A stretch of 64,000 bases of DNA from Palauibacter sp022826685 (GTDB taxonomy: Bacteria; Gemmatimonadota; Gemmatimonadetes; Palauibacterales; Palauibacteraceae), in NCBI RefSeq assembly GCF_965221685.1, contig NZ_OZ244907.1; one strand, 5' to 3'. Shown here in pieces: positions 50,203 to 59,729 of the stretch; positions within the stretch are counted from its first letter, which is position 1; the number at the start of each line of letters is the position of its first letter. Both the position numbers and the translations under genes were made by a program. The notes beneath the pieces are model-generated. The model was not told where the DNA came from, made no database searches, and saw only the letters and a list, made by a program, of their open reading frames with translations.

Positions 50203-51434
50203 ACCGGCGCGAACTCGATGGAGCCGTCGGGCGCCACGCGCCATCCGCGGATCGCGTTGGAGTGGTACCGCGTGCCGGGCCCGCGCGCGTCGAGGACCTG
50301 CTGCCGCACCGGCTGCGTGTAGCCCGTTTCGTCGGTCGCGCGGCTCAGCAGGTGCGCCGGGCCGCCGTCCCACTCCCAACCGTGGCGGAACCGCGTCGTG
50401 CACTTGGGCAGTACGGGTTCCTGGAGCACCGCGTCGTGCCACGAGTCGCCGCCGTCCGTGCTCACCTCCACGCGCTCGATCAGGCCCCGGCCGGTCCAGG
50501 CGTAGCCGGAGATCTCCACGAATCCGGGTTCCGACAGCCGCCGTGGGTAGGTCGGATTCGTGATGATCGACTTCGCGTCCATCACGAACGAGAACTGACG
50601 CGCCGTCCCGTCCGGGAGCGGATCCGTGTACTTGGACGTCTCGTCGCGGAACATCGCGGGCTGGTCGGAAAGTTCGATGCGCCGGATCCACTTCACGCTC
50701 GCGTTCCCCTCCCACCCGGGCAGGAACACCCGTGCGGGGTAGCCCTGCTCGGGCCGGATCGCCTCGCCGTTCTGGGCGTAGGCGATCATCGCGTCGTCCC
50801 ACGCCTTCTCCATCGGGATGCTGCGGCCCATCACCGCCGCGTCCGAGCCCTCGGCGAGGAACCACGTCGCGTCCGCGTGCGCCCCCACCTCCTCGAACAG
50901 CGTCGCGAGCGCGACCCCCGACCACTCGCTCGTGCTCAGGAGGCCGTCGATCGACTGCGGGGTGTTCTGCGGGCTGGGCGAAGGGGCGTACGCACCGCCG
51001 CCGTTCCCGGAACACTCGATGAAGAGCAGCTTCGAGACTTGCGGGAAGCGCTTCAGGTCATCGAGCGTGAAGAGCGTGGGGCGGTCGACCATGCCATGGA
51101 TGAGGAGACGGTAGGTGGCGGGATCGATCTGCGGGATCCCGTGGTGGTGGCGCTCGAAGTGGAGATCCGCCGGGGTCATGATCCCGTGCAGGTCCTGGAG
51201 CGGCGTGCGCGAGGAGCCGCCCATGGAACCGGACAGGAGCTTCTCCGGCGTCTCGTGCGGAGACCGGGACCCGACCACGACGGGACGCGCGCCCGGAACC
51301 TTCGTCGGATCCTGCGCCTCCTGGAGTGCCAGTCCGCGCGTTGCGCCGGCCGTGATCGCGCCCCCGGCAGCTGCCGCCGCCCCGGCGATCAAGGCTCGCC
51401 GCGTGAGTCCGGAGCCTTCTTCCCGGTCGTTCAC
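50199..51434 (-). CDS. soxC: SoxC-like sulfite/sulfane dehydrogenase, molybdopterin subunit
   Basis: This 411-residue protein has a twin-arginine leader (LTRRALIAGAAAAAG). An oxidoreductase molybdopterin domain follows, with the Mo-coordinating C141 in IECSGNGG, and then a C-terminal dimerisation Ig-like domain (YPRRLSEPG, EVSTDGGDSWHDA). It oxidises sulfite or sulfane sulfur in the periplasm. Start is GTG at 51434, supported by GGAGG. It is coupled to the cytochrome c gene. No soxXYZAB genes are in the window, so the full thiosulfate pathway is not shown. Confidence 0.88.
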   Translation of the reverse strand: MNDREEGSGLTRRALIAGAAAAAGGAITAGATRGLALQEAQDPTKVPGARPVVVGSRSPHETPEKLLSGSMGGSSRTPLQDLHGIMTPADLHFERHHHGIPQIDPATYRLLIHGMVDRPTLFTLDDLKRFPQVSKLLFIECSGNGGGAYAPSPSPQNTPQSIDGLLSTSEWSGVALATLFEEVGAHADATWFLAEGSDAAVMGRSIPMEKAWDDAMIAYAQNGEAIRPEQGYPARVFLPGWEGNASVKWIRRIELSDQPAMFRDETSKYTDPLPDGTARQFSFVMDAKSIITNPTYPRRLSEPGFVEISGYAWTGRGLIERVEVSTDGGDSWHDAVLQEPVLPKCTTRFRHGWEWDGGPAHLLSRATDETGYTQPVRQQVLDARGPGTRYHSNAIRGWRVAPDGSIEFAPV

Positions 51435-51561
51435 GTCGCCTCCGTTTCCGTCGGTCTCGTGCCCCGCCTCCGCCCCTCCACGCGCACCATCTCACATGTG
51501 TGCGCTGACCACAGTTGCCGCCTTCACGGCGGCCAGCAAGAGTCGCCCCGGCGACCGGCCT

Positions 51562-52701
51562 TCAGCGCGACGCGTGCCACTCCCGCAGGATCTCCGCCTC
51601 CCGCTCCGCCGGGAGCCCCGGCCGCATCTCGGCCTGCCGCTCCGCGGAGCGCGAGAAATGGAAGTCCAGCGTCGCCTGCGTCGTATCCGCCAGCGAGCGG
51701 AACGTCATCCCGTGCGCCACTTCGTTGGAAAGGTCGAAGCGCGCGAACCCCTCAGAGCCGGGCGTCGGCGGCCGCCACACGGGCATCTCGGCGTAGGGCC
51801 GGACCCCGCGTTCGGCAAGGAACTCGCGCGGCACCCAGGTGAACGTCGTCTCGGCCGTCGTGACGGCGCGGATCCCGTACAGTAGCTCCGCCATCGGCCG
51901 GGGCGTCGCGGGTCCCACGAGGTTGAAGATGCCCGTGTGCCCGCGGTCCGAGGAGAGCGCCATGAAGTCGCCGAGATCGCGCACGTCGATGATCTGCACC
52001 GGGTCCGTCCCATCGCCGGGAGACAGAACTTCGCCGCCCCGGTGAATCCGCACCGGCCAATAGGTGAAGCGGTCCGTGGGGTCGTCGGGTCCGATGATGA
52101 GGCCCGGGCGGAAGATCCCGTAGCGGTCGGGGAAGATCCGCATCGCCTCGCGCTCGGACTCCGCCTTCGCGAGGCCGTAGGGCAGGTCCGTGATGTCGGC
52201 GGTCGCACGATCCACGCCGGCCGTCTCGTAGGTGTACGATGGGACAGCCGCCGTCATCGGCACGGTGGAGTGGTCCGCGTAGGCGGACCGAGACGAGACG
52301 TAGTAGAAGTACTCCACCGAGTCGCGCAGGAACTCACCGATGCTCGTCACCCAGTCGGGACGCGCCGTGGAGTTGTCGATGACGACGTCCCACGTCCGGC
52401 CGCGCAGCGACTCGAAGTCTCCGTTCCGATCCCCGACGAGTTCCTCGACCCCTTCGAACATCCCGGGGCGGTTGCCGCGGTTGAAGATCGTCACCTCCAA
52501 TCCCTGCGCGAGCGCCGACCGCACCTGGTAGGGGCCGATGAACCCGGTCCCGCCCAGGATGAGCAACTTCCCGCCGCTGCCCGAGGCCTGGGGCGTGGTT
52601 GCGGGGCCCGCGCACGCCCCGACGGGGACGCCGAGCCCGAGGGCGGCGCCCGCCGCAGCCGTGACCTTCAGAAAATCGCGCCGGTTCGAGTCGGTGGACA
52701 T
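51562..52701 (-). CDS. Tat-exported NAD-dependent epimerase/dehydratase family protein
   Basis: This 379-residue protein has a clear Tat leader (NRRDFLKVTAAAG) and lipobox-like VGACAG. A Rossmann fold follows, with GGTGFIG and YYVSSRSAYAD. The extended SDR Tyr is visible in the TDLPYGLAKAE segment (YGxxK). Export of a folded, cofactor-loaded SDR protein by Tat is sensible. Substrate unknown. GAGGAG lies 7 bases before the ATG at 52701. It may form a transcript with the metallo-beta-lactamase-fold gene that precedes it on the same strand. Confidence 0.8.
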   Translation of the reverse strand: MSTDSNRRDFLKVTAAAGAALGLGVPVGACAGPATTPQASGSGGKLLILGGTGFIGPYQVRSALAQGLEVTIFNRGNRPGMFEGVEELVGDRNGDFESLRGRTWDVVIDNSTARPDWVTSIGEFLRDSVEYFYYVSSRSAYADHSTVPMTAAVPSYTYETAGVDRATADITDLPYGLAKAESEREAMRIFPDRYGIFRPGLIIGPDDPTDRFTYWPVRIHRGGEVLSPGDGTDPVQIIDVRDLGDFMALSSDRGHTGIFNLVGPATPRPMAELLYGIRAVTTAETTFTWVPREFLAERGVRPYAEMPVWRPPTPGSEGFARFDLSNEVAHGMTFRSLADTTQATLDFHFSRSAERQAEMRPGLPAEREAEILREWHASR

Positions 52702-52754
52702 CGTGAGCTCCTCTTCGTGGTTTCGTCTTTTCGGTTTCGTCTGGGCGGCTTGTC

Positions 52755-53879
52755 TCAGTTCGCGGTTCCGTCCAGCAGTTCGAAGATACGGAGCACCGCA
52801 ACCGGATTCGCTCCGGGGCTGGGGATCCCGCCGAAGTTCTCGGCGTGCGCCGTCAGGTCGATACGCGCCGCCGCGTCCTCCGCGCTCACGCCTTGGCCGT
52901 GCAGCGCGACGGACTGGTCCCACAAATCCCGGAGGTAGGCCTGCAGGTGGTCGATCCGATCGCGCTCCTGGTAGGGCGCGCCGTGGCCCGGGATGATCCA
53001 GTCGAAGTCGAGCGCCTTCACGCGGTCGAGCGTCTCGGCCCACTCGTTCACGTACCCGTCCCCCATATAGGGGAGGCCGCCCACGAGCATGTCCCCGGTG
53101 ATAACCACTCGGTCGTTCGGCAGGTAGACGATGACATCGCCGTCCGTGTGACCGCGCCCGAAGAAGTGGAACTGGATCTCGCGCTCCCCCCGATAGAGCG
53201 TGAGCCGCTCCGAAAGCGTCGTGTTGGGGGCTGTGGGGACGACCTCCTGCAACTGCGCGTAGTAGGTCCGCTGCGCCTCGAGCGTGGCCTCCAGCTCCGC
53301 CCGCGCCTCCGCATCGGTCAGTGTGTCGAGCGTGGCTTCCATTCGTTCGATCCGACCGGGAATGGCGCCCACGAAGAGTTCATACGACCGGCCCGAGTTC
53401 GAGCGGCCTTCCGCGATCGCCGCGCGCGTCGCCTCGTGGCTGATGATCTCCACGTCGGGCGGATAGACCTGGTTCCCGTGCGCGTGGTCGAAGTGCCAGT
53501 GCGTATTCGCCGCGTAGCGCACGGGCCTGTCGGTGATCGAGCGCAGGTCCTCGATGAGGGCGCTCGCCGCTGCGGGGGAGATGTGGGAGTCGACGAGCAG
53601 CACATCGTCCTCGTTCACGACCACGCCGGCGTTCGATCCGACGACGAGATCGCTCGCCCCCTGCGCGTGGTAGACGCCGGGCACGACCTCGGTGAACTGG
53701 AAGTGGACGGCCTCAATCGTCGCGCCGCCGCCCGCTCCCGCGCCGCCCCCCTCCTCGCCGCCGCTCCCTGGATCCGCCGGAGCGCACCCGGCACAGAGCC
53801 ACGCCACCGCGAGGATGCGGGCCTGAGAGCCGCTCCGACTACACCGTCTCCACGAAAGACCGCTCCGCCTGCTCCGCAC
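52755..53879 (-). CDS. Metallo-beta-lactamase-fold lipoprotein
   Basis: This protein of about 374 residues has a lipobox (WLCAGC), a Gly-rich linker and an MBL domain. It has the metal motif NTHWHFDHAHGN, with downstream metal residues in FFGRGHTDGD, VITGDML and IPGHG. Such enzymes include SoxH/quinoprotein-relay type hydrolases; it may act on thioesters or other periplasmic substrates. The GTG at 53879 has GGGAGG 7 bases upstream and is preferred over the longer start at 53924, which lacks a ribosome site. Confidence 0.82.
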   Translation of the reverse strand: MRSRRSGLSWRRCSRSGSQARILAVAWLCAGCAPADPGSGGEEGGGAGAGGGATIEAVHFQFTEVVPGVYHAQGASDLVVGSNAGVVVNEDDVLLVDSHISPAAASALIEDLRSITDRPVRYAANTHWHFDHAHGNQVYPPDVEIISHEATRAAIAEGRSNSGRSYELFVGAIPGRIERMEATLDTLTDAEARAELEATLEAQRTYYAQLQEVVPTAPNTTLSERLTLYRGEREIQFHFFGRGHTDGDVIVYLPNDRVVITGDMLVGGLPYMGDGYVNEWAETLDRVKALDFDWIIPGHGAPYQERDRIDHLQAYLRDLWDQSVALHGQGVSAEDAAARIDLTAHAENFGGIPSPGANPVAVLRIFELLDGTAN

Positions 53880-53977
53880 CGACCGCCTCCCGTTGATCAC
53901 ACGTTGCTGGTTCCCTTCGATCATACCACGTAGGCCGACCGCTGCTCAACGAGATGACCCCGTCGCACGAAGCTGCG

Positions 53978-54808
53978 CTACGCGTCTGGATCGGGGAGTT
54001 GAAGGCGGGCGGGAAGGGCCGCGACGTATGCCCGGACCTCGCGTTCGACGTCGCTCATCTCGACGGTGCCCGGCGTCCCGCCCGCTTCCCGGAGTTTGGT
54101 GTAGAGGTCGATCGCGGCCTCCAGCGCGACCGCGCACGCCGCGGTGTCGACGCCTGCAACCGTCCGTTCGAGATCGGTCGCGAAGGCGGGGAGCCGATCC
54201 TCGATCCGCCGGACCCCGGTGGCCTGCACGTCCGCCCGCCGGAACGCGAGCGGCGCCAGCGCCACGGCCCGCATGAATGTCAGTCCATCCAGCGCCTCGA
54301 AGATCTCTCCACGCTCGACCTTGTCCGCGACGTAGTGCGCCCAGATCCAGAAGCGCTCCGCGATCCAGTCCGGATCCGCAGTCGGGTAACGGGGGGCCGC
54401 GCGGGCGAACGCGGCGCTCAGGCAGCCATCGACCTCCCACAGGATGACCGGATCCTCGATCCGTTCGTGCACGTCGTCGAGCGACACGAACTTCAGGTCC
54501 ACGTGCAGGAGCGGAGGTCCGTAGAGGCACACGAGCAGGCGCGGCTCTCCGACGTGCTCCCCCGTGAAGCCCGCCAGAAACGAGGAATCGAGTTCGCCGG
54601 CGATCGCCTGCTGACGGTCGAGTATCTCGGGCCAGGATGAGGGTTCCACCGCCAGCACGAGGTCGAGATCCGAGAACTCGTCGATCTCGCCCGCGATGAA
54701 CGAACCGCCCGCCGCCAGGCCGACGATGCCTTCGACCCCGGGCACCGCAGCCAGCGCGCGCTCGAGGAATGTCCGGTGCCGGGCCGGCATGTACGTGTTG
54801 ATCTGCAT
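53978..54808 (-). CDS. Nucleotidyltransferase-fold protein (aminoglycoside-adenylyltransferase-like)
   Basis: This 276-residue protein has the polymerase-beta-type nucleotidyltransferase motif GGS (34-36) followed by SDLDLVL with metal residues D47 and D49; a third acidic strand is LHVDLKFV. The C-terminal half is a helical substrate domain. Distant relatives modify antibiotics or act as minimal nucleotidyltransferases, so drug resistance should not be assumed. Start ATG at 54808, with GGAAGAAG upstream. Confidence 0.72.
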   Translation of the reverse strand: MQINTYMPARHRTFLERALAAVPGVEGIVGLAAGGSFIAGEIDEFSDLDLVLAVEPSSWPEILDRQQAIAGELDSSFLAGFTGEHVGEPRLLVCLYGPPLLHVDLKFVSLDDVHERIEDPVILWEVDGCLSAAFARAAPRYPTADPDWIAERFWIWAHYVADKVERGEIFEALDGLTFMRAVALAPLAFRRADVQATGVRRIEDRLPAFATDLERTVAGVDTAACAVALEAAIDLYTKLREAGGTPGTVEMSDVEREVRAYVAALPARLQLPDPDA

Positions 54809-54965
54809 CTTCTTCCGCCTCAGCGACCCCTTCCTGCCCCGTCGACGGGCCAAACTGAGCGGTCCGACTCGTGAGGCCAACCCCAGGCGCGCCGCTTGAC
54901 CCCGGCGGGGATACCGGTCTCTATCTCCCTGCGGGAAACCTCCAACGACTCCAGGGAAAACCTCC

Positions 54966-55757
54966 ATGAATGAGCCTCGACGTGGGAACGCCCGGCGCGC
55001 GCTTGCCGCGGTGGTCGTGGGCCTGCTGGCGTTCGCGGGCACGGCCGAGGCCCAGGACGGCTCGGCCGGCTCGGGTCGGGCGGGCAGCTATATCGGCGCA
55101 TTCGCGGGACCGGGCTCGATGGACGTTCGCATGACCGACATCGACGGCTTTACGGCGGCGAACGGCGTCCCCGGCCAGACGTTCGAGTACGACGACACCG
55201 GCCTCGCCGTCGGTGCCGTGGCGGGACGGCACTTCCGCCTGGGGAGCGTGCAGCTCCTGTTCGAGGCGGACGCCGCGTTCGGCGGTCTGCCGGCGGTCGC
55301 GCGACAGGTGGATCCGGTCGGACTGGACGAAACGGCGGCGATGGAACTGCACTGGGTCGGGACGGCTCGCCTTGGCGCTCGACGGTCCCTCGGCCGCTTC
55401 GGCGTGTTCGTCGCCGGCGGCGTGTCGGTGGCCGGCATCTCCAACTCGTTCACCGATCTCGATGAGGGAGCGGACGGTCGCATGCAGGTGGACCCCGACG
55501 ATTCCTTCGACGAGCGACCGACGCGGGTCGGGTGGGTCGCCGGGGCCGGCATCGAGACGCCGGTGGCCGGCGCCTGGACCCTCCGACTCGAAGGCCTCTA
55601 CAACGATTTCGGCGAGACCCTCCACCAGGCGGAGAACCGCCTCGGCGTCAACGCCGGCGTCTGCGGGCCGGCGGGGCTCCCCAGCCCCTGCCGCTACGCC
55701 TTCGACGAGCGGCTCGCTCTCCTCCGCCTCGTCCTCGTTCGCCGTCTTGGCCGATGA
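54966..55757 (+). CDS. Outer-membrane beta-barrel-like protein
   Basis: This 263-residue exported protein has a signal peptide (ending TAEAQ). Alternating amphipathic strands with Gly/aromatic ends follow (SYIGAFAGPGSMDV, GLAVGAVAGRHF, FGVFVAGGVSVAG, WTLRLEGLYNDFG) and a final strand ends in Arg (LVLVRRLGR). This pattern suggests an 8-strand barrel of the OmpA/OmpW type. No function can be assigned. A Cys pair (VCGPAGLPSPC) lies in the last loop. Confidence 0.7.
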   Translation: MNEPRRGNARRALAAVVVGLLAFAGTAEAQDGSAGSGRAGSYIGAFAGPGSMDVRMTDIDGFTAANGVPGQTFEYDDTGLAVGAVAGRHFRLGSVQLLFEADAAFGGLPAVARQVDPVGLDETAAMELHWVGTARLGARRSLGRFGVFVAGGVSVAGISNSFTDLDEGADGRMQVDPDDSFDERPTRVGWVAGAGIETPVAGAWTLRLEGLYNDFGETLHQAENRLGVNAGVCGPAGLPSPCRYAFDERLALLRLVLVRRLGR

Positions 55758-55833
55758 TCGCGGCGCCAGGGATCCGTCTGGCCGGTAGCGACCGCCCGGC
55801 GGCTTCCGGCGACGGGGCTCCCCGCCGACCGGG

Positions 55834-57555
55834 TCAGCCGCTGATCTCGTGCGCCTCTCCGGCCCCGCGCGGCAGCCGGATCCGCTCGACCAGCCGCTGC
55901 GCCTCGGGCGGGGGCGGCGGCGTGAAGCGGGACACGAGGGACGCCACGGCGAAGTTCACCGTCATTCCCACCGCCCCGATCCCCTCCGGCGAGATCCCGA
56001 ACCACCAGTTCTCCGCCACGTTCGCCGCCGGGTTCACGAACTTGAAGTAGACGATGTAGGCGGCCGTGAGCGTGATCCCGCACAGCATGCCCGCGATCGC
56101 CCCCTCGCGGTTCAGCCGCTTCGAGAAGATCCCCAGGATGATGACGGGGAAGAACGACGACGCCGCGAGCCCGAACGCGAACGCGACGACCTCCGCTACG
56201 AAGCCGGGCGGGTTGATCCCCAGATACCCCGCCACGATGACGGCCAGCCCGGCGCTGAACCGTGCCGCCAGAAGTTCGCCCCGCTCGCTGATGTCCGGCC
56301 GCCAGTTGCGCTTGAGCAGGTCGTGGCTGATCGCCGCCGAGAGCACGAGCAGGAGCCCCGCCGCCGTCGAGAGCGCCGCGGCCAGCCCGCCCGCCGCCAC
56401 GAGTCCCACCACCCAGTTCGGCAGCCGGGCGATCTCCGGGTTCGCGAGCACCATGATGTCGCGGTCGATCGTGAGTTCGTTCTGCACGGGCGCACCCGCC
56501 GCGTCCACCGCCTCCGGTCCCACGTACTGGATGAGTCCGTCCCCGTTGTGGTCCTCGTACGAGATCAGCCCCGTCGTCTCCCACTTCGTGAACCACTCCG
56601 GCATCTCCGCGTACGGCTGGTCCGTCACCGTATTCAGCAGGTTCGTCCTCGCGAACACCGCCACCGCCGGCGCCGCCGTGTAGAGGAGCGCGATGAACAC
56701 GAGCGCCCAGCCCACGCTGATCCGGGCGTCCCGCACCCGCGGCACCGTGTAGAAGCGGATGATGACGTGCGGCAGCCCCGCCGTCCCCACCATGAGCGCG
56801 GCCGTGATCGCCAGCACGTCGAGCGTCGATTTCGTCCCGTCCGTGTAGGCGGAGAAGCCCAGCTCCTGGTGCAGGCCGTTCAGCCGGTCGAGCAGGAACG
56901 TCCCCGTCTCCTGATCCGCCGCCCCGAGCCCGATCTGCGGGATCGGAATCCCCGTGACGAGCATCGACAGGAAGATCGCGGGCACCATGTACGCGAAGAT
57001 CAGCACGCAGTACTGCGCGACCTGCGTGTAGGTGATCCCCTTCATCCCCCCGAGCACCGCGTAGAAGAACACGATCCCCATCCCGATGATCACGCCCCAC
57101 ACGATGTCGATCTCCAGGAAGCGGCTGAACACGATCCCCACCCCGCGCATCTGGCCCGCCACGTACGTGAAGGAGACGAAGATCGCGCAGATGACGGCCA
57201 CGACCCGCGCCGTCTGGGAGTAGTAGCGCTCGCCCACGAAGTCGGGGACGGTGAACGCGCCGAACTTCCGCAGGTACGGGGCGAGCAGCAGCGCCAGGAG
57301 CACGTACCCGCCCGTCCACCCCATCAGGTAGACCGAGCCGTCGTACCCCAGGAAGGAGATGATCCCGGCCATCGAGATGAAGGAGGCGGCCGACATCCAG
57401 TCCGCCGCCGTCGCCATCCCGTTGGCCAGGGGATGGACCCCCTTGCCCGCCACGTAGAACTCGCTCGTGGAGTGGGCCCGCGACCAGATCGCGATCCCGA
57501 TGTAGAGCGCGAACGAAAGCCCGACGAGCGTCGCCGTCCACTGGAGAACCGTCAT
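55834..57555 (-). CDS. Sodium:solute symporter, acetate/ActP-like (VC_2705 group)
   Basis: This 573-residue SSS-family carrier has about 13 membrane helices, with the family motif in YVAGKGVHPLANGMATAADWMSAAS split over the first loops. An inserted loop carries DHNGDGLIQY, an EF-hand-like sequence common in the cation-acetate subgroup. It should take up acetate or short carboxylates with sodium. The preceding DUF4212 gene overlaps it by 4 bp and is its usual small partner. The start ATG at 57555 is fixed by that overlap. Confidence 0.9.
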   Translation of the reverse strand: MTVLQWTATLVGLSFALYIGIAIWSRAHSTSEFYVAGKGVHPLANGMATAADWMSAASFISMAGIISFLGYDGSVYLMGWTGGYVLLALLLAPYLRKFGAFTVPDFVGERYYSQTARVVAVICAIFVSFTYVAGQMRGVGIVFSRFLEIDIVWGVIIGMGIVFFYAVLGGMKGITYTQVAQYCVLIFAYMVPAIFLSMLVTGIPIPQIGLGAADQETGTFLLDRLNGLHQELGFSAYTDGTKSTLDVLAITAALMVGTAGLPHVIIRFYTVPRVRDARISVGWALVFIALLYTAAPAVAVFARTNLLNTVTDQPYAEMPEWFTKWETTGLISYEDHNGDGLIQYVGPEAVDAAGAPVQNELTIDRDIMVLANPEIARLPNWVVGLVAAGGLAAALSTAAGLLLVLSAAISHDLLKRNWRPDISERGELLAARFSAGLAVIVAGYLGINPPGFVAEVVAFAFGLAASSFFPVIILGIFSKRLNREGAIAGMLCGITLTAAYIVYFKFVNPAANVAENWWFGISPEGIGAVGMTVNFAVASLVSRFTPPPPPEAQRLVERIRLPRGAGEAHEISG

Positions 57556-57857
57556 GCCGCGCCCTCCTTGCCGGCTACGTCGTCACGCTCGTCGACATCG
57601 AACTCCCGATCGAGCCGGTTCATGAGGAAGACGTAGACGAAGATCAGAACGACGAAGACGTAGATGGAGCCCTGCTGCGCGAACCAGAATCCGAGCGGGA
57701 AGCCCGTCCCGGGGATCCGGATCGTGTCGAGCGCGCCGGCGAACACGATCCCGGCGCCGTACGACACCAGCGCCCAGATCGCGAGGAGCATCCCCACGTA
57801 GCGGAGGTTGCGGCGCCAGTACTCCAGGTGGTCGCGGCCTGCTGCGGGTCGATTCAT
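57552..57857 (-). CDS. DUF4212 sodium/substrate symporter small subunit
   Basis: This 101-residue protein has two membrane helices (about 22-42 and 65-82) joined by an Arg/Pro/Gly loop (TIRIPGTGFPLGFWFAQQGS). This is the diagnostic form of DUF4212 proteins, which are encoded directly upstream of actP-like symporters. It is translationally coupled to that gene by ATGA overlap. Its exact role in transport is unknown. Confidence 0.9.
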   Translation of the reverse strand: MNRPAAGRDHLEYWRRNLRYVGMLLAIWALVSYGAGIVFAGALDTIRIPGTGFPLGFWFAQQGSIYVFVVLIFVYVFLMNRLDREFDVDERDDVAGKEGAA

Positions 57858-57989
57858 GGGTCTCCCAGCGTGCGGGTCCGAATTGCGCCGGATCTGCCAC
57901 GGACTGCTTCCGACTTCACTTCGGCGTCGCCCAAGGCTGCGGCCCGGATGGGCGGCGCGCCAGTGTCACAGCTCGCGCAACGACCGCGG

Positions 57990-59729
57990 TTACCAGAAGA
58001 GTCCGAAGACGAGCCATGCGGAAATCGCCAGGAGGATTCCCGTGTAAAGCGCGGGGCTGGCCAGCAGCGGCACGCGCTCCTTGAAGGGGTGGAGGCGGAT
58101 GGGGCCGAGTGCGCCGGAACTCTTCGCCAGCCAGTCGCCGGCGCTGGGGGGCGGCGCATCACCGTCGGGCGGCGCATCACCGTCGGGCGGCACCTCACCG
58201 TGGGGCGGCGCATCGCCGCCGCTCGCCACGACACCGGCCGACCTGCGCCAGCGCGGGTGGAGCGCCGCGAGGGCGCAGCCGGCGGCCGTGAACGCGACGG
58301 CCCACACGAACGCCTCCCACTGTCCGGTCAGCCAGGAGGGCAGCCAGGAGACGTCGATCACCTCGCGGTCCACGAAGCCGGCGATCCCGTACAGCCCGCC
58401 CGTCGCCAGGCCGGCCATTCCCACCCGCCGGTTCGTGCGCGTCACGGCGCCGATCAGGTAGACGATGAGGAGCGGCGTGACGAAAACGGAGGTGACCGAG
58501 CGGAAGGCGGCGAGCATCGTCGGCGCGCGCAGGATCAGCGGCAGGTAGGCGAACCCCAATACCAGGATCGCGACCGTCGCGAGGCGTCCCACGCGGAGGT
58601 AGTGGGCGTCGTCGCGGTCCCGCGAGATGAAACGTGCATAGATATCACGCGTGAAGACGGCCGACATCGAAGAACCCATCGAATCGAACGTGCTCACCGC
58701 GGCGCTCACGACCCCGGCCACGACGAGTCCCTTGGCGCCGATCCCGAGATAGGTGGAGATCAGGTGAGGGTACATCTCGTCGGGCCGGGCGAAATCCGGG
58801 AACTGCGCCCGCCCGAAGAGCCCCAGCATGTCGGTGAAGAGCAGGATGACGAGGCTCACGCCGGCACCCAGCACGCCGGCCATCTTCATGTCCCACAGCG
58901 AGCGGGCGCCCATCATCCGCTGCGTCGAGGTGTGGCTCACCGTCCACCAGCCGGAGGAGATGAGGATCCACGCGATGAAGATGACGACCGGCGACGTCGT
59001 CCCGTCCCGTCCCCGGAAGGCGCCCACGTGGGTCAGGTCCGCGGCGGCGAGTCCCGGCGCGAGTCCCTCGGCCGTCGTCCCCAGGCTCTCCAGTTGAGCG
59101 ACCATCGCGTCCCATCCGCCCACCGTCCGCCAGACGGCGACGCAGACCGCGACTCCTCCCGCCATCACGAGCACGCTCTGCAGCACGTCCGTCGCGACGA
59201 CCGCCCGCAGCCCGCCCACGGCCGTGTAGACGCCCGACAGGACGACGAGCGACACGATCAGCGCCCAGGACAGCTCCGGTCTCAGCCCACCGACCCCGAC
59301 GAGGGTCAGGTGGACGGCCCAGATCATGAGTCCCAGCACGGAGGTCCGGTACTGGATCTGGATGAGTGCGCCGAGGACGCGCGTCCCGGGACCGAAGCGG
59401 TGCTCGAGGTACTCGGAGTTGGTGTACAGTCCGGCCCGGTAGATGGCGGGGACGATCACGAAGGTGGCGATCGTCACCCCGATGAGTCCGCCGAACGTGT
59501 GCGCGGAGAGGAAGTGCAGGCCCTCGCTCGCGATCGTCCCCGTGGCCGACACGAACTCGGAGTTGTCCATGTTCGTCGCGAAGAGGGACAGGCCGACCGC
59601 CCACCACGGCAGCGCGCGCGAACTCAGGAACCACTCGCCGCTCGTGGAGGTGCCGCGGGCGCGGCGCAGCCCGTAGGCGATGATCGCGCCGTTCAGTCCG
59701 AGGACGATCAGCCAGTCCAGGGCGCTCAA
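57990..59729 (-). CDS. Second sodium:solute symporter (SSS family)
   Basis: This 579-residue carrier has about 13-14 helices. SSS features are GEWFLSSRALPWWAVGLSLF near the N-terminus, SGVYTAVGGLRAVVATDVLQ, and VSTFDSMGSSMSAVFTRDIY in a central helix. It is a distinct subfamily from the ActP-like gene and has no DUF4212 partner. A cytoplasmic loop near the C-terminus is built from Gly-Asp-Ala-Pro-Pro repeats, encoded by an 18-bp tandem repeat. The substrate is unknown. Confidence 0.87.
   Translation of the reverse strand: MSALDWLIVLGLNGAIIAYGLRRARGTSTSGEWFLSSRALPWWAVGLSLFATNMDNSEFVSATGTIASEGLHFLSAHTFGGLIGVTIATFVIVPAIYRAGLYTNSEYLEHRFGPGTRVLGALIQIQYRTSVLGLMIWAVHLTLVGVGGLRPELSWALIVSLVVLSGVYTAVGGLRAVVATDVLQSVLVMAGGVAVCVAVWRTVGGWDAMVAQLESLGTTAEGLAPGLAAADLTHVGAFRGRDGTTSPVVIFIAWILISSGWWTVSHTSTQRMMGARSLWDMKMAGVLGAGVSLVILLFTDMLGLFGRAQFPDFARPDEMYPHLISTYLGIGAKGLVVAGVVSAAVSTFDSMGSSMSAVFTRDIYARFISRDRDDAHYLRVGRLATVAILVLGFAYLPLILRAPTMLAAFRSVTSVFVTPLLIVYLIGAVTRTNRRVGMAGLATGGLYGIAGFVDREVIDVSWLPSWLTGQWEAFVWAVAFTAAGCALAALHPRWRRSAGVVASGGDAPPHGEVPPDGDAPPDGDAPPPSAGDWLAKSSGALGPIRLHPFKERVPLLASPALYTGILLAISAWLVFGLFW
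58150..58221. repeat. Four 18-bp tandem units in a symporter gene
   Basis: Units at 58150-58167 and 58168-58185 are identical (GGCGGCGCATCACCGTCG). Units at 58186-58203 and 58204-58221 differ at a few positions. They encode hexapeptides of the DGDAPP type in a loop. Confidence 0.85.

Noticed and set aside
58150..58221. Possible CRISPR-like array
   Set aside because: Repeats are directly adjacent with no spacers, in frame inside a coding gene, and no cas genes are nearby.
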